Shown here in pieces: positions 49,394 through 58,265 of a DNA stretch of 64,000 bases. The stretch is from GCA-002780795 sp964545385 (lineage in GTDB: Bacteria > Patescibacteriota > Microgenomatia > UBA1406 > GWC2-37-13). The stretch lies in contig CAZJFG010000002.1 in NCBI GenBank assembly GCA_964545385.1, positions 1 to 64,000 of the forward strand, written 5' to 3'. A program made the translations under genes and the position numbers. How positions within the stretch are numbered: the first letter of the stretch is position 1; every line of letters begins with the position of its first letter. Under the pieces are notes generated by a model, which saw nothing but the letters and a program-made list of their open reading frames with translations, was not told the origin of the DNA and searched no databases.

Positions 49394-50599
49394 ATGGTAA
49401 AAGCTAAAATTTCTAGAAGACTTATTGGTATTCCTGCTTCTCCTATCCGAAAACTTGTCCCTTTTGCCAATATAGCGCAAAAAAAAGGGACAAAAATCCT
49501 TCATTTGAATATCGGAGATCCAGATATAAAAACACCTGATAAAATGATTGATGTTTTAAAAACATGGAAGATAAATCCTATAAGATATTCTTCATCTCAA
49601 GGAGAAGAAATTTTTTTAACCTCGCTTGAAACATATTACCGTAAAATCGGCTACCCGTTTATCAAAACGAAAAATATTCAAGTGACCTCAGGCGGTTCTG
49701 AAGCTATTTCATGGGTTTTTTTTAGCATTACGGATCCGGGAGACGAAATTTTGGTTTTTGAGCCTTTTTATACAAACTATCAGTCTTATGCCAAAATAAA
49801 CAATATTAATTTGATTCCTGTTACTACCTATGCCCAAAACGGATTTCATCTGCCTGCACAAGACAAAATAGAAAAAAAAATAACAAAGAGAACAAAAGCA
49901 ATATTAATCGCAAATCCCAATAATCCGACAGGAACGGTTTACACCAAAGCCGAAATGCAGATGTTGGTTCGAATTACCCGTAAGCACAATCTTTTTTTAA
50001 TAAGCGACGAAGTTTACCGTGAGTTTGTTTACGACAAAAAAAAGCACAGTTCAATTTTAGAATTTATTGAAAAATATCCAAAGACCATGGTGCTTATTGA
50101 TTCTTTATCAAAAAGATACAGTCTATGTGGTGCACGTCTTGGAGTTTTGGTAACATTCAATCAAGAAATACTCGATGGTGTTTTAAGAATTGCCCAAGCG
50201 AGACTTTCTGTTGGTCTGGTTGATCAGTATCTTGGTAAAGAGCTAACAAAAGTACCGAACAAATATTTAGAAAAAAATAACAAGGAATATGAAGAGAGAC
50301 GTAATATTTTATACGAGGGGCTTAAAAAAATTCCCGGTGTTTTTTTACAAAAACCGGAGGGAGCTTTTTATGCCATTGTTAGGTTGCCTGTTGAAAATAC
50401 GGAGGATTTTTGCCAATGGCTCCTGACAGATTTTAACTTTCAAAATAAAACAGTGATGTTGTCACCGGCCGCAGGGTTTTATTTATCAAAAAATCTTGGC
50501 CGGAACGAGGTAAGGATTACCTATGTTATTAATAAACAAGATTTACAAACATCTTTAAAAGTTTTAAATGAAGCTTTGAAAGTTTATTGTTCAAAATGA
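49394..50599 (+). CDS. Class I/II pyridoxal-phosphate aminotransferase
   Basis: 401 residues from the ATG at 49394; longer readings upstream run into alaS on the other strand. Fold type I landmarks: LHLNIGDPDIKTPDKMIDVL, VTSGGSEAISWVFFSITDPG, IANPNNPTGTVYTKAEMQML, ISDEVYREFVYD and the PLP-lysine box DSLSKRYSLCGARLG. Similar to aspartate/alanine-type aminotransferases; the amino acid used cannot be read from sequence. The stop overlaps the next ATG by four bases. Confidence 0.92.
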   Translation: MVKAKISRRLIGIPASPIRKLVPFANIAQKKGTKILHLNIGDPDIKTPDKMIDVLKTWKINPIRYSSSQGEEIFLTSLETYYRKIGYPFIKTKNIQVTSGGSEAISWVFFSITDPGDEILVFEPFYTNYQSYAKINNINLIPVTTYAQNGFHLPAQDKIEKKITKRTKAILIANPNNPTGTVYTKAEMQMLVRITRKHNLFLISDEVYREFVYDKKKHSSILEFIEKYPKTMVLIDSLSKRYSLCGARLGVLVTFNQEILDGVLRIAQARLSVGLVDQYLGKELTKVPNKYLEKNNKEYEERRNILYEGLKKIPGVFLQKPEGAFYAIVRLPVENTEDFCQWLLTDFNFQNKTVMLSPAAGFYLSKNLGRNEVRITYVINKQDLQTSLKVLNEALKVYCSK

Positions 50600-51504
50600 T
50601 TATCCACCAACTGAAAGAAATTAAAAAACAATTCGCGCAAAAAGCCAAATCACATAAAGGACAAAATGGAAAAGTACTTATTATCGGTGGGTCTTCGCTT
50701 TTTCACAGTGCTTCAATCTGGGCAGCCGAAGTTGCCTCATATTTTGTTGACATTGTCCATTATTCATCGACTGTAGAGAACAACGAAGTTTTTCTTTCAT
50801 TGAAGAAAAACTTCCATAACGGGATTATTGTAAAAAAAGAAGATATTCCAGACTACGTTTTGGAAGACGATGTTGTTTTGGTTGGACCGGGAATGCTTCG
50901 TTCGGATAATCATGGTTCGGAATTTCTTTACCTCGGAAGGGAAATTCGAAATTTAAAGTTTGATAAACTATTAAAAATAGAAGATGAAACAGAATACACC
51001 TATTGTTTGACGAAATATTTGATCAATAATTTTCCGAAGAAAAAATTTGTTTTTGATGCGGGTGCCTTACAGATGATGAGTCCTCAATGGTTGCAAGAGC
51101 TTAAAACTCCAGCTATCGTTACTCCGCACCAAAAGGAATTTAGTAAACTTTTTGGTTTATCAACGGATAATCTTTCTCAACAGGAAAAAATAAAACTTGT
51201 CCAACAAACCGCCAAAAAATATAAGACCGTGATTTTGCTTAAAGCAATAGATGACATCATCTCAGACGGTAAAATAAGTTACGTTGTTCAAGGTGGTAAT
51301 CAAGGTTTGACCAAAGGCGGAACAGGGGATTTGCTTGCAGGGCTGGTTACCTCTTTTTATACAAAAGTTAAGCCGGTTGACGCCGCCATGATTTCTTCCT
51401 GGCTTTTGAAAAACTCCGCTGAAGCCCTTTATTCAACATTTGGTTGTTGGTATAATATTGATAAGTTGATTGAGACCGTACCTCAAATTTTTGCACAGAT
51501 ATGA
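50596..51504 (+). CDS. NAD(P)H-hydrate dehydratase-like protein (YjeF C-terminal domain)
   Basis: 302 residues from the ATG at 50596, which overlaps the preceding stop (ATGA). Ribokinase-like fold of ADP/ATP-dependent NAD(P)HX dehydratases: GKVLIIGGSSLFHSASIWAA, DDVVLVGPGMLRSD, FVFDAGALQMM, AIVTPHQKEFSKLFGL and the GGTGDLLAGLVTSFYT catalytic loop. It repairs hydrated NAD(P)H. The partner epimerase (YjeF N-terminal domain) is not fused here. An insertion of about 30 residues near 110-145 is longer than I expect in the family. Confidence 0.87.
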   Translation: MIIHQLKEIKKQFAQKAKSHKGQNGKVLIIGGSSLFHSASIWAAEVASYFVDIVHYSSTVENNEVFLSLKKNFHNGIIVKKEDIPDYVLEDDVVLVGPGMLRSDNHGSEFLYLGREIRNLKFDKLLKIEDETEYTYCLTKYLINNFPKKKFVFDAGALQMMSPQWLQELKTPAIVTPHQKEFSKLFGLSTDNLSQQEKIKLVQQTAKKYKTVILLKAIDDIISDGKISYVVQGGNQGLTKGGTGDLLAGLVTSFYTKVKPVDAAMISSWLLKNSAEALYSTFGCWYNIDKLIETVPQIFAQI

Positions 51505-51932
51505 AAAAAGAAACTTTAATCGCAATATTTTTTGGAATTGGTTTGGGAGTCGTTCTTGCTTGCTTTTTTATTATGCGATCAAAAGAAAACCAATTGACTA
51601 AGGCAAAACCAATAAGCAACATAACAAAATCTATTACACCTAAAGTAAAGATACTTTCAACATCAATTCTTGAAATTACCTCGCCGACAGACAATATTAT
51701 TGTCAATAAAAATTCAATAACAATAAAAGGAAAAACGAATAAAAACGCTTTTATTGTTATCAATTCACCAATTAAAGAAATAGTTTTTAAGACTGAAAAA
51801 GAAGAGTTTAATATAGATTTTCCTTTGGCTTTGGGTGAAAACGTGATTCAATTAACAAGCTATCCTGACGATAAAACAGGAACGTCAATTAATAAAACTT
51901 TGCTTGTTTATTATTTAACAAATAATGATTAA
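51501..51932 (+). CDS. Membrane-anchored protein with Ig-like domain
   Basis: 143 residues, no family assigned. N-terminal TM helix (IAIFFGIGLGVVLACFFIM, 8-26), a Lys/Ser/Thr linker, then a beta domain: LEITSPTDNIIVNKNSITIK, TNKNAFIVINSPIKEIVF and LGENVIQLTSYPDDKTG, the pattern of bacterial Ig-like (glucodextranase-B-type) domains. It overlaps the upstream gene by four bases, so it is in the same operon. Confidence 0.68.
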   Translation: MKKETLIAIFFGIGLGVVLACFFIMRSKENQLTKAKPISNITKSITPKVKILSTSILEITSPTDNIIVNKNSITIKGKTNKNAFIVINSPIKEIVFKTEKEEFNIDFPLALGENVIQLTSYPDDKTGTSINKTLLVYYLTNND

Positions 51933-51939
51933 TTTATAT

Positions 51940-52626
51940 ATGAGGAAAACATTGATTTTAATATTTTTGTTAACAACGATTTTTTTTAACTTTTCGGTCT
52001 ATGCTCAGGAAAAACCAACTCCGACAAGTACGGTAGATGATGTGGAGATTCAGGATTTTAAGGATAAAATTGCGAGCAAAGTTGCCGAGCTTCAAGAAAA
52101 AGACCAAAAATCAATAGCTGGATTTGTTATCAAAAATGAGAAAACACAAATTTCCATAAAATCAGAAGATAAGCAAAGCTATCTGGTAAAAATCGATGAT
52201 ATCTTAACCAAAGCTTATAAAATTTCCAATGGATCAAAAAACGAAATTAAGATTGAAGATATCGTCAAAGATAATTATATTATTGTTGTTGGGCCAATAA
52301 GCGATATGACCATAACGGCAAACGAGATCTATATTGATGAAAAATATTTGGCAAAGGTGGGAAGAGTGACTGAAATTGATTCTGTTAACTACACTTTAAA
52401 ATTAATGACTCCGGAAAAAGAAAACTACAATTTGGATATTGAATCAAGTACAAAACAATCGATTTTGAATATTAAAACATTAGACGTTGAAAAATCCGGA
52501 TTTTCAAAAATAAAGGAAGGAGACATGATTCATTTTGTTGTCAAAAAAACCGCTTACGAACAAAAAGACAACAGTTACTCCGCCATAAAAATTTTGACTA
52601 TTCCTCAAGAATTTTTCATCAAATAG
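51940..52626 (+). CDS. Exported protein of unknown function
   Basis: 228 residues from the ATG at 51940, which gives a clean signal peptide (MRKTLILIFLLTTIFFNFSV, cleavage probably after VYA). An ATG at 51925 would add five residues and overlap the preceding gene. The mature part is beta-rich with two similar-looking halves (IAGFVIKNEKTQISIKSEDK and VGRVTEIDSVNYTLKLMTPE), possibly a duplicated OB-like or DUF5666-like fold; this is not firm. It precedes secA by seven bases. Confidence 0.68.
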   Translation: MRKTLILIFLLTTIFFNFSVYAQEKPTPTSTVDDVEIQDFKDKIASKVAELQEKDQKSIAGFVIKNEKTQISIKSEDKQSYLVKIDDILTKAYKISNGSKNEIKIEDIVKDNYIIVVGPISDMTITANEIYIDEKYLAKVGRVTEIDSVNYTLKLMTPEKENYNLDIESSTKQSILNIKTLDVEKSGFSKIKEGDMIHFVVKKTAYEQKDNSYSAIKILTIPQEFFIK

Positions 52627-52633
52627 TTAAAAA

Positions 52634-55333
52634 ATGCTTAATCTTTTCAAGAAATTTTTTGACTTCAACCAAAAAGAATTAGATAGGTTACAAAAAAAAA
52701 TTGAAGTAATAAACTCGCTTGAGGATAAGGCGCGCAAAATAAAAAATGAGGATTTTTGCGAAGAAACATTTCGACTTAAAAAAGAGTTAACTCAAGGTAA
52801 ATCTCTTGAAGATATACTTCCTTGGAGTTTTGCTTTAGTTCGTGAAGCATCAAGACGGCTGCACAATGAACGCCATTTTGATGTCCAACTTTTAGCAGGT
52901 ATAGCTCTTCATGAAGGGAAGATTGCCGAACAAAAAACCGGAGAGGGGAAAACCCTTTCAGCGACAACTGCTTTATACCTGAATGCACTTGGAGGAGGAG
53001 TCCATCTTGTTACAGTCAACGACTATTTGGCTAGACGGGATTGCGGCTGGATGGGTGAACTTTTTCATTTTCTTGGACTTTCTACATCTGCTATTATTTC
53101 AGATGAGTCTTTTATTTATGATCCGAAATATTCGGACAAAAATGCTTTTGATTGGCGGCTTTCTCATCTTCGACCGATCACAAGAAAGGAAGCCTATGAA
53201 GCAGATATTATTTACGGTATCAATAGCGAATTTGGTTTTGACTATCTGCGTGATAACATGGCTCAGTCTAAAGAAGAACTGGTACAGAAAAAATTTAACT
53301 TTGCTATTATTGATGAGGCCGACTCGATTTTAATCGACGAGGCCCGTACTCCTCATATTATTTCTGCACCTTATGAAGAAGATACTTCTAAATACTATCG
53401 TTATGCCAAAATTGTCAAGAATCTTGATCCAAAAACAGACTATAAGATTGATGAAAAAAGCCGGACAGCTAATTTAACCGAAGAAGGCGTCAGAAAAATC
53501 GAATCGATCCTTGGCATAGATAATGTTTATGAAAAAGATTTTGACAGTCTTTTTCATATTGAAGCCGCATTGAAGGCAGAGACCTTATTTAAGATAGATA
53601 AAGATTATATTGTCAAAGATAACGAGGTAATAATAGTTGATGAGTTTACCGGTCGTCTTTTGCATGGCCGCCGGTTTTCAGAAGGACTTCATCAGGCAAT
53701 TGAGGCTAAAGAGAATGTGACAATTCAAAGAGAATCTAAAACTTTAGCTACCGTTTCTTTGCAAAACTACTTTAGGATGTATAAAAAACTTGCTGGAATG
53801 ACCGGAACTGCAGCTACAGAAGCAGAAGAATTCCACAAAATCTACAAAACTGATGTTTTGGTTGTTCCGACTCATCGACCCATGATTCGTAAAGACCATC
53901 CGGACTCAATCTACAAAACAGAAAAAAGTAAGTTTAGTGCGGTTGCCGATGAGATTGCCAAAAATTACAAAGTTGGTCGGCCAGTGCTTGTTGGTACAAC
54001 CTCGATTGAAAAAAACGAGTACCTTTCACGACTTTTGAATCAAAAAGGAATTCCCCATCAGCTCTTAAACGCCAAGCAACATGAAAAAGAAGCGATAATC
54101 TTGGCTGAGGCCGGAAAAAAAGGAGCGGTGACTGTTGCCACCAACATGGCTGGACGTGGAGTCGATATTATTCTTGGTAAAAAAGTTGATTCAAAAGAAC
54201 ATGACGAAGTAGTTGAGCTTGGTGGATTGTATGTTATTGGTACCGAACGTCATGAGTCGAGAAGAATAGACAACCAGTTGCGGGGTCGGGCCGGACGCCA
54301 AGGAGATCCGGGTGAAACAAGATTTTTTGTAGCTCTTGAAGACGATTTGATGCGAATTTTTGGTGGAGAGCAAATTTCTAAGTTGATGACATTTTTTAAT
54401 TTTCCGGAAGATCAGCCTCTTTCTCATAATATGGTTTCAAAAGCGATTGAACAGGCGCAGGTCAAAGTAGAAGGATATAATTTTGACATTCGTAAGCATT
54501 TGGTCGATTTTGACGATGTTTTGAATAAACAAAGAGAGATTATTTATGATTTAAGAAGAAATATTTTGACCAGCCTTGGTGAAAAAACAGACGAGTTTAA
54601 AAAAATAATATTTGACGTTTTTCAGGAAGAGTTTAATCTTTTGGTTAATAATTTCCTTAATGTCGAGCAAAAACCAAAAGAAGAAGAAATTAAAAAACTT
54701 ACAGAAGATATTAATTTTATTTTACCGATTGATATAAAAGAGGTAAAAAAACATCTTATACCAAGTACTTCCTTAACTGATTATTTGGTTAAAATCTGTG
54801 AAGAGGAGTATAAAAAAAGAGAAAAAAAATATGGAGAAAAGATATGGAACGAAGTTACAAAGGCAATATTTCTTTCAACTATTGACAAATATTGGACAGA
54901 TCACCTAACGGCAATAGAAGATTTGCGGGAGGGGATTAATTTACGCGGATATGCTCAACTTGACCCATTGGTTGAGTATAAAAATGAAGCTTTTTCCATG
55001 TTTGAACGTTTAGTTGGAGATATAAATTACGAGGCGACCCGCCGACTTTTTAAGATCGAGATAGAAGGTAGGCAGCAGCCGGCCATAATCCAGAAAGAAG
55101 AGTCTCAGCCAGTTGTCTATAAGTCCGCATCCGGTGTTGATCCTTTCAAACAAAAAGAAGTCTCCTCTACTCAAACACATTTAACGACGTCTCAAAGTCA
55201 GAAACAACCCGTGATGGAAGAACTGGGTTTCAAGGTAACGCCTCCGGGTGAGAAAGCGAGAAAACTTGGCCGCAATGATCCCTGCTGGTGTGGTTCGGGC
55301 AAAAAATACAAAAGATGCCATTATCCAAATTAA
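52634..55333 (+). CDS. secA: Preprotein translocase ATPase SecA
   Basis: 899 residues; motor that pushes preproteins through SecYEG. Walker A in EQKTGEGKTLSATTALYLNA, DEAD-like box in FAIIDEADSILIDEARTPH, helicase motifs VATNMAGRGVDIILG and LRGRAGRQGDPGETRFF. Helical wing and scaffold regions follow. The C-terminus has the SEC-C zinc motif NDPCWCGSGKKYKRCHYPN. The end is convergent with the 5' nuclease gene across a 60-bp gap with no clear terminator. Confidence 0.97.
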   Translation: MLNLFKKFFDFNQKELDRLQKKIEVINSLEDKARKIKNEDFCEETFRLKKELTQGKSLEDILPWSFALVREASRRLHNERHFDVQLLAGIALHEGKIAEQKTGEGKTLSATTALYLNALGGGVHLVTVNDYLARRDCGWMGELFHFLGLSTSAIISDESFIYDPKYSDKNAFDWRLSHLRPITRKEAYEADIIYGINSEFGFDYLRDNMAQSKEELVQKKFNFAIIDEADSILIDEARTPHIISAPYEEDTSKYYRYAKIVKNLDPKTDYKIDEKSRTANLTEEGVRKIESILGIDNVYEKDFDSLFHIEAALKAETLFKIDKDYIVKDNEVIIVDEFTGRLLHGRRFSEGLHQAIEAKENVTIQRESKTLATVSLQNYFRMYKKLAGMTGTAATEAEEFHKIYKTDVLVVPTHRPMIRKDHPDSIYKTEKSKFSAVADEIAKNYKVGRPVLVGTTSIEKNEYLSRLLNQKGIPHQLLNAKQHEKEAIILAEAGKKGAVTVATNMAGRGVDIILGKKVDSKEHDEVVELGGLYVIGTERHESRRIDNQLRGRAGRQGDPGETRFFVALEDDLMRIFGGEQISKLMTFFNFPEDQPLSHNMVSKAIEQAQVKVEGYNFDIRKHLVDFDDVLNKQREIIYDLRRNILTSLGEKTDEFKKIIFDVFQEEFNLLVNNFLNVEQKPKEEEIKKLTEDINFILPIDIKEVKKHLIPSTSLTDYLVKICEEEYKKREKKYGEKIWNEVTKAIFLSTIDKYWTDHLTAIEDLREGINLRGYAQLDPLVEYKNEAFSMFERLVGDINYEATRRLFKIEIEGRQQPAIIQKEESQPVVYKSASGVDPFKQKEVSSTQTHLTTSQSQKQPVMEELGFKVTPPGEKARKLGRNDPCWCGSGKKYKRCHYPN

Positions 55334-55393
55334 TGGCGTAATAAAAACGGTTATGAAAGTTGGACAATGCTTAAATTTAATAAATCAATTCTA

Positions 55394-56320
55394 CTAAAAC
55401 AACTTTATCTGAGATTTGTCTTCTTTATTGGCAATTTCCTTTTTTGTTTTTTGTTTTTTTTCCGGAAAAAGTCTTTTTGCCAAGGAATGAATTTCAAGTT
55501 GCATCAGATATTGTTTAAGATCTTCATTAAAGCCGTTAAATAGAGTTTTATCAAAGTCAAAGTTGAGGTCGATATCTGTTTTGATTTGCGCCAGCTGTTT
55601 TGACAATAAAACATTTTCTTTATGGTCGATTAAAATTTTTTTTATTCTTTCATTTTTTACCTCATTAATATTCTTATAAAGATTTTCTATATTCCGAAAT
55701 TGTTCGAGAAGCAAAACAGCTGTTTTTGGTCCTATTCCTTTTCCGCCCGAGTAGTTGTCGGATGAATCTCCCATAAGTCCTTTTAAATCCGGAATATGGG
55801 TCGGATCAACGCGAAATCTCTTTTTAACTTCATTTTGATTGTAAAGTTTGACATTGGCAAGGCCGATAAGGGGAGCGATAACAAAAGTTTTATCGTCAAC
55901 AAGTTGCAATATATCTTTGTCACCGGTAAAGATCAATGCCCGGATATTTTTTACTTTAATTTTTTTGACAATGGTGCCGATCAGATCGTCGGCCTCAAAA
56001 CCCGGTTTTTCCATATGGATGATTCCTGCTTTATCTAGTGCTTCTTTGATCATTGGCATCTGAATCGACAGTTTATCTTCCAGTTTGGGTCGGTGAGCCT
56101 GATATTTGGCAAAAATTTTTTTTCTGAAAGTAGGAGCCGGAGTATCAAAACAAACTAAAAGATGGGTAGGCACAAAATCAACGATGGACTTTTGAAGCAT
56201 AGACAAAAAACCGTAAACAGCATTTGTAGGTATTCCGTCTTTGGTTTTAAAAGGAGGCAGAGCATGGTATGCCCGATGCATAAGAGCATTACCGTCTATT
56301 ATAAGAAGAGTATTTTCCAT
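55394..56320 (-). CDS. Stand-alone 5'-3' exonuclease (PolA N-terminal domain type)
   Basis: 308 residues, only the FEN-like 5' nuclease domain of DNA polymerase I. Metal-binding and substrate motifs: LIIDGNALMHRAYHALPPF, LVCFDTPAPTFRK, GFEADDLIGTIVKK, ALIFTGDKDILQLVDDKT and GLMGDSSDNYSGGKGIGPKT. It removes RNA primers or flaps. The C-terminal 25 residues are a lysine/glutamate-rich tail. It starts 15 bases after ftsH, with which it is probably co-transcribed. Confidence 0.92.
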   Translation of the reverse strand: MENTLLIIDGNALMHRAYHALPPFKTKDGIPTNAVYGFLSMLQKSIVDFVPTHLLVCFDTPAPTFRKKIFAKYQAHRPKLEDKLSIQMPMIKEALDKAGIIHMEKPGFEADDLIGTIVKKIKVKNIRALIFTGDKDILQLVDDKTFVIAPLIGLANVKLYNQNEVKKRFRVDPTHIPDLKGLMGDSSDNYSGGKGIGPKTAVLLLEQFRNIENLYKNINEVKNERIKKILIDHKENVLLSKQLAQIKTDIDLNFDFDKTLFNGFNEDLKQYLMQLEIHSLAKRLFPEKKQKTKKEIANKEDKSQIKLF

Positions 56321-56334
56321 TATAAATTGGCGAA

Positions 56335-58218
56335 TTAACAGGTCAACGAGTTTTTTTTCCCAACAATTTTTTCAAACTCATCCTGATCTAAGTTTTCTTG
56401 TTTAATCAGTGTTTCACTAACTTTCTCTAAATACTCTTTTTTCTCCAAAAGAATACGTTTCGCTTTTTCATAACCATCATTGATGATTTTTTTGACTTCG
56501 CTATCTATTTTAGCCAAAACTTCCTGGGAAACGGTATTTTGCTCCATGTAGGATTTTCCCCATTCGGTTACGTCAATGGTCGGACCGAAGTTAATCGGTC
56601 CAAGTTCACTCATCCCATATTCGATAACCATTGATTTGGCAATTTTTGTTGCTTGGTCAAAGTCGTTAGCAGCACCTGTTGTCAGTTCGTTGAAGATAAG
56701 CTCTTCGGCTGCTCGTCCTCCCATCATAACAGCAATCTGTTCAAGCAAATGAGATTTTGTCTCATGGAGTTTATCTTTAGCGGGTGGAATAAGGGTATAG
56801 CCAAGAGCCATGCCACGCGAAACAATTGAAATCCGATGTACAGGATCGGTGTAGAGCAAAAAATGGGAAACAATCGCATGTCCTGCTTCATGATATGCTG
56901 TTAATTTTTTATCAAGGTCAGACTGAAGCCGTTTTTTTTCCGGTCCGAGCTTAACTTTTGTTGCTGCTTCTTCTATATCTTCCATGCTGATTTTTTCCTG
57001 GCCGGCTCGGGCCGCATGAATTGCCGCCTCGTTAAGCATATTTTCAAGGTCAGCACCTGAAAAACCAACGGTTCTTTTGGCAACCTTATCCCAATCAACA
57101 TCAAGAGTAAAAGGTTTTCCTCGGGCATGAATTTTACTTATTGCTTTTCGGCCTTCAACATCTGGGTAGTCAACCACAATCCGGCGGTCAAAGCGACCAG
57201 GTCGCATCAAAGCCGTGTCTAGAAGATCGCCGCGATTTGTTGCGGCAATAACAACAACCTGTTCGGTCGGAGTAAACCCATCCATCTCAACCAAAATTTG
57301 GTTCAATGTCTGCTCGCGTTCATCGTGGGAAGGCATAATTCCGGATGATCTTGCCCTACCTATTGCATCAATTTCGTCAACAAAGATGATAGAAGGAGCA
57401 TTTTTTTTGGCTGAGGAAAAAAGGTCACGGACACGGGCCGCACCAATTCCAACAAGCATCTCCATAAACTCCGATCCGGCAATTGAGAAAAAAGGAACAT
57501 TGGCTTCTCCGGCGACCGCCTTTGCAAGTAGAGTTTTCCCGCATCCTGAAGGACCGACAAGCAGAACTCCTTTTGGCGTACGCGCTCCAAGTTTTTTATA
57601 CTTTTCCGGATGTTTCAAAAAATCGACAACTTCCTGAAGTTCTTTTTTTGCTTCCTCAACTCCGGCAATATCATCGAATGTAGTTTTTGGCATATCTTTT
57701 GAGAATCTTTTGACACGCGCCTGACCAAAAGAAAAAACCGAGTCTTGAGCACCTTTGGCTTGACGGAAAAGAAAAACAAAAAAAACAACCATTAAAATAG
57801 TTGGAATAATATTAATTAAAAAATTAACCAAGCCACTTGACGCCTCGGTATCTTTGACTACAACATTGATTGATTCGGGATTGATACCGGAGTCTCGTAA
57901 CGTTTTTAAAAAACTGTCACCTGTTTCCTTATAAGATATGGCCATCGTATTGTTTTTATAGTAAACAAGCATGCGATTATCATAAATTTCAACTTTATCG
58001 ATTTTTTTGTTTTTAACGTCTTTGACGATTGTGGTTATGGATTTTTCCGGGGCGGCTTTTTTAAGCTCGGAAGAAATCGAGCGGAAGGCGTAAAAGAAAA
58101 AAAGGCCGACAAAAAAAATAATAAATAAATTCTTTACATTGAAGTTCATCTTAAACTCCACCATTTTTTGAATATCCATTTTTTCTTTCTTGTTTCTTCC
58201 ATTTTTTTTATTTGCCAT
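56335..58218 (-). CDS. ftsH: ATP-dependent zinc metalloprotease FtsH
   Basis: 627 residues from the ATG at 58218 (MANKKNGRNKKEK); an earlier frame extension overlaps the divergent gene and lacks homology. Two TM helices (about 30-46 and 135-155) flank an extracytoplasmic domain. AAA domain: LLVGPSGCGKTLLAKAVAGE (Walker A with SGC where PGT is usual), SIIFVDEIDAIGRARSSG, and the SRH with LMRPGRFDRRIVVDYPD. Protease domain: TAYHEAGHAIVSHFLL (HEAGH zinc site). Degrades membrane and unfolded proteins. On the minus strand TAGAAT ends eight bases before the ATG. Confidence 0.95.
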   Translation of the reverse strand: MANKKNGRNKKEKMDIQKMVEFKMNFNVKNLFIIFFVGLFFFYAFRSISSELKKAAPEKSITTIVKDVKNKKIDKVEIYDNRMLVYYKNNTMAISYKETGDSFLKTLRDSGINPESINVVVKDTEASSGLVNFLINIIPTILMVVFFVFLFRQAKGAQDSVFSFGQARVKRFSKDMPKTTFDDIAGVEEAKKELQEVVDFLKHPEKYKKLGARTPKGVLLVGPSGCGKTLLAKAVAGEANVPFFSIAGSEFMEMLVGIGAARVRDLFSSAKKNAPSIIFVDEIDAIGRARSSGIMPSHDEREQTLNQILVEMDGFTPTEQVVVIAATNRGDLLDTALMRPGRFDRRIVVDYPDVEGRKAISKIHARGKPFTLDVDWDKVAKRTVGFSGADLENMLNEAAIHAARAGQEKISMEDIEEAATKVKLGPEKKRLQSDLDKKLTAYHEAGHAIVSHFLLYTDPVHRISIVSRGMALGYTLIPPAKDKLHETKSHLLEQIAVMMGGRAAEELIFNELTTGAANDFDQATKIAKSMVIEYGMSELGPINFGPTIDVTEWGKSYMEQNTVSQEVLAKIDSEVKKIINDGYEKAKRILLEKKEYLEKVSETLIKQENLDQDEFEKIVGKKNSLTC

Positions 58219-58226
58219 AATAGTTA

Positions 58227-58232
58227 ATTCTA
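58227..58232 (-). promoter_or_regulatory. -10 element of ftsH
   Basis: Minus-strand TAGAAT (plus ATTCTA) ends eight bases before the ftsH ATG; the 47-bp gap also contains plus-strand TAAAAT at 58246-58251 and TATAAT at 58260-58265 for the divergent gene. Confidence 0.4.
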
Positions 58233-58265
58233 GCAGAAATTTTGATAAAATTGACGAAATATAAT

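Noticed and set aside
57215..57637. Long open frame antisense to ftsH
   Set aside because: It lies wholly within the conserved AAA domain of ftsH; low-complexity translation typical of a shadow frame.
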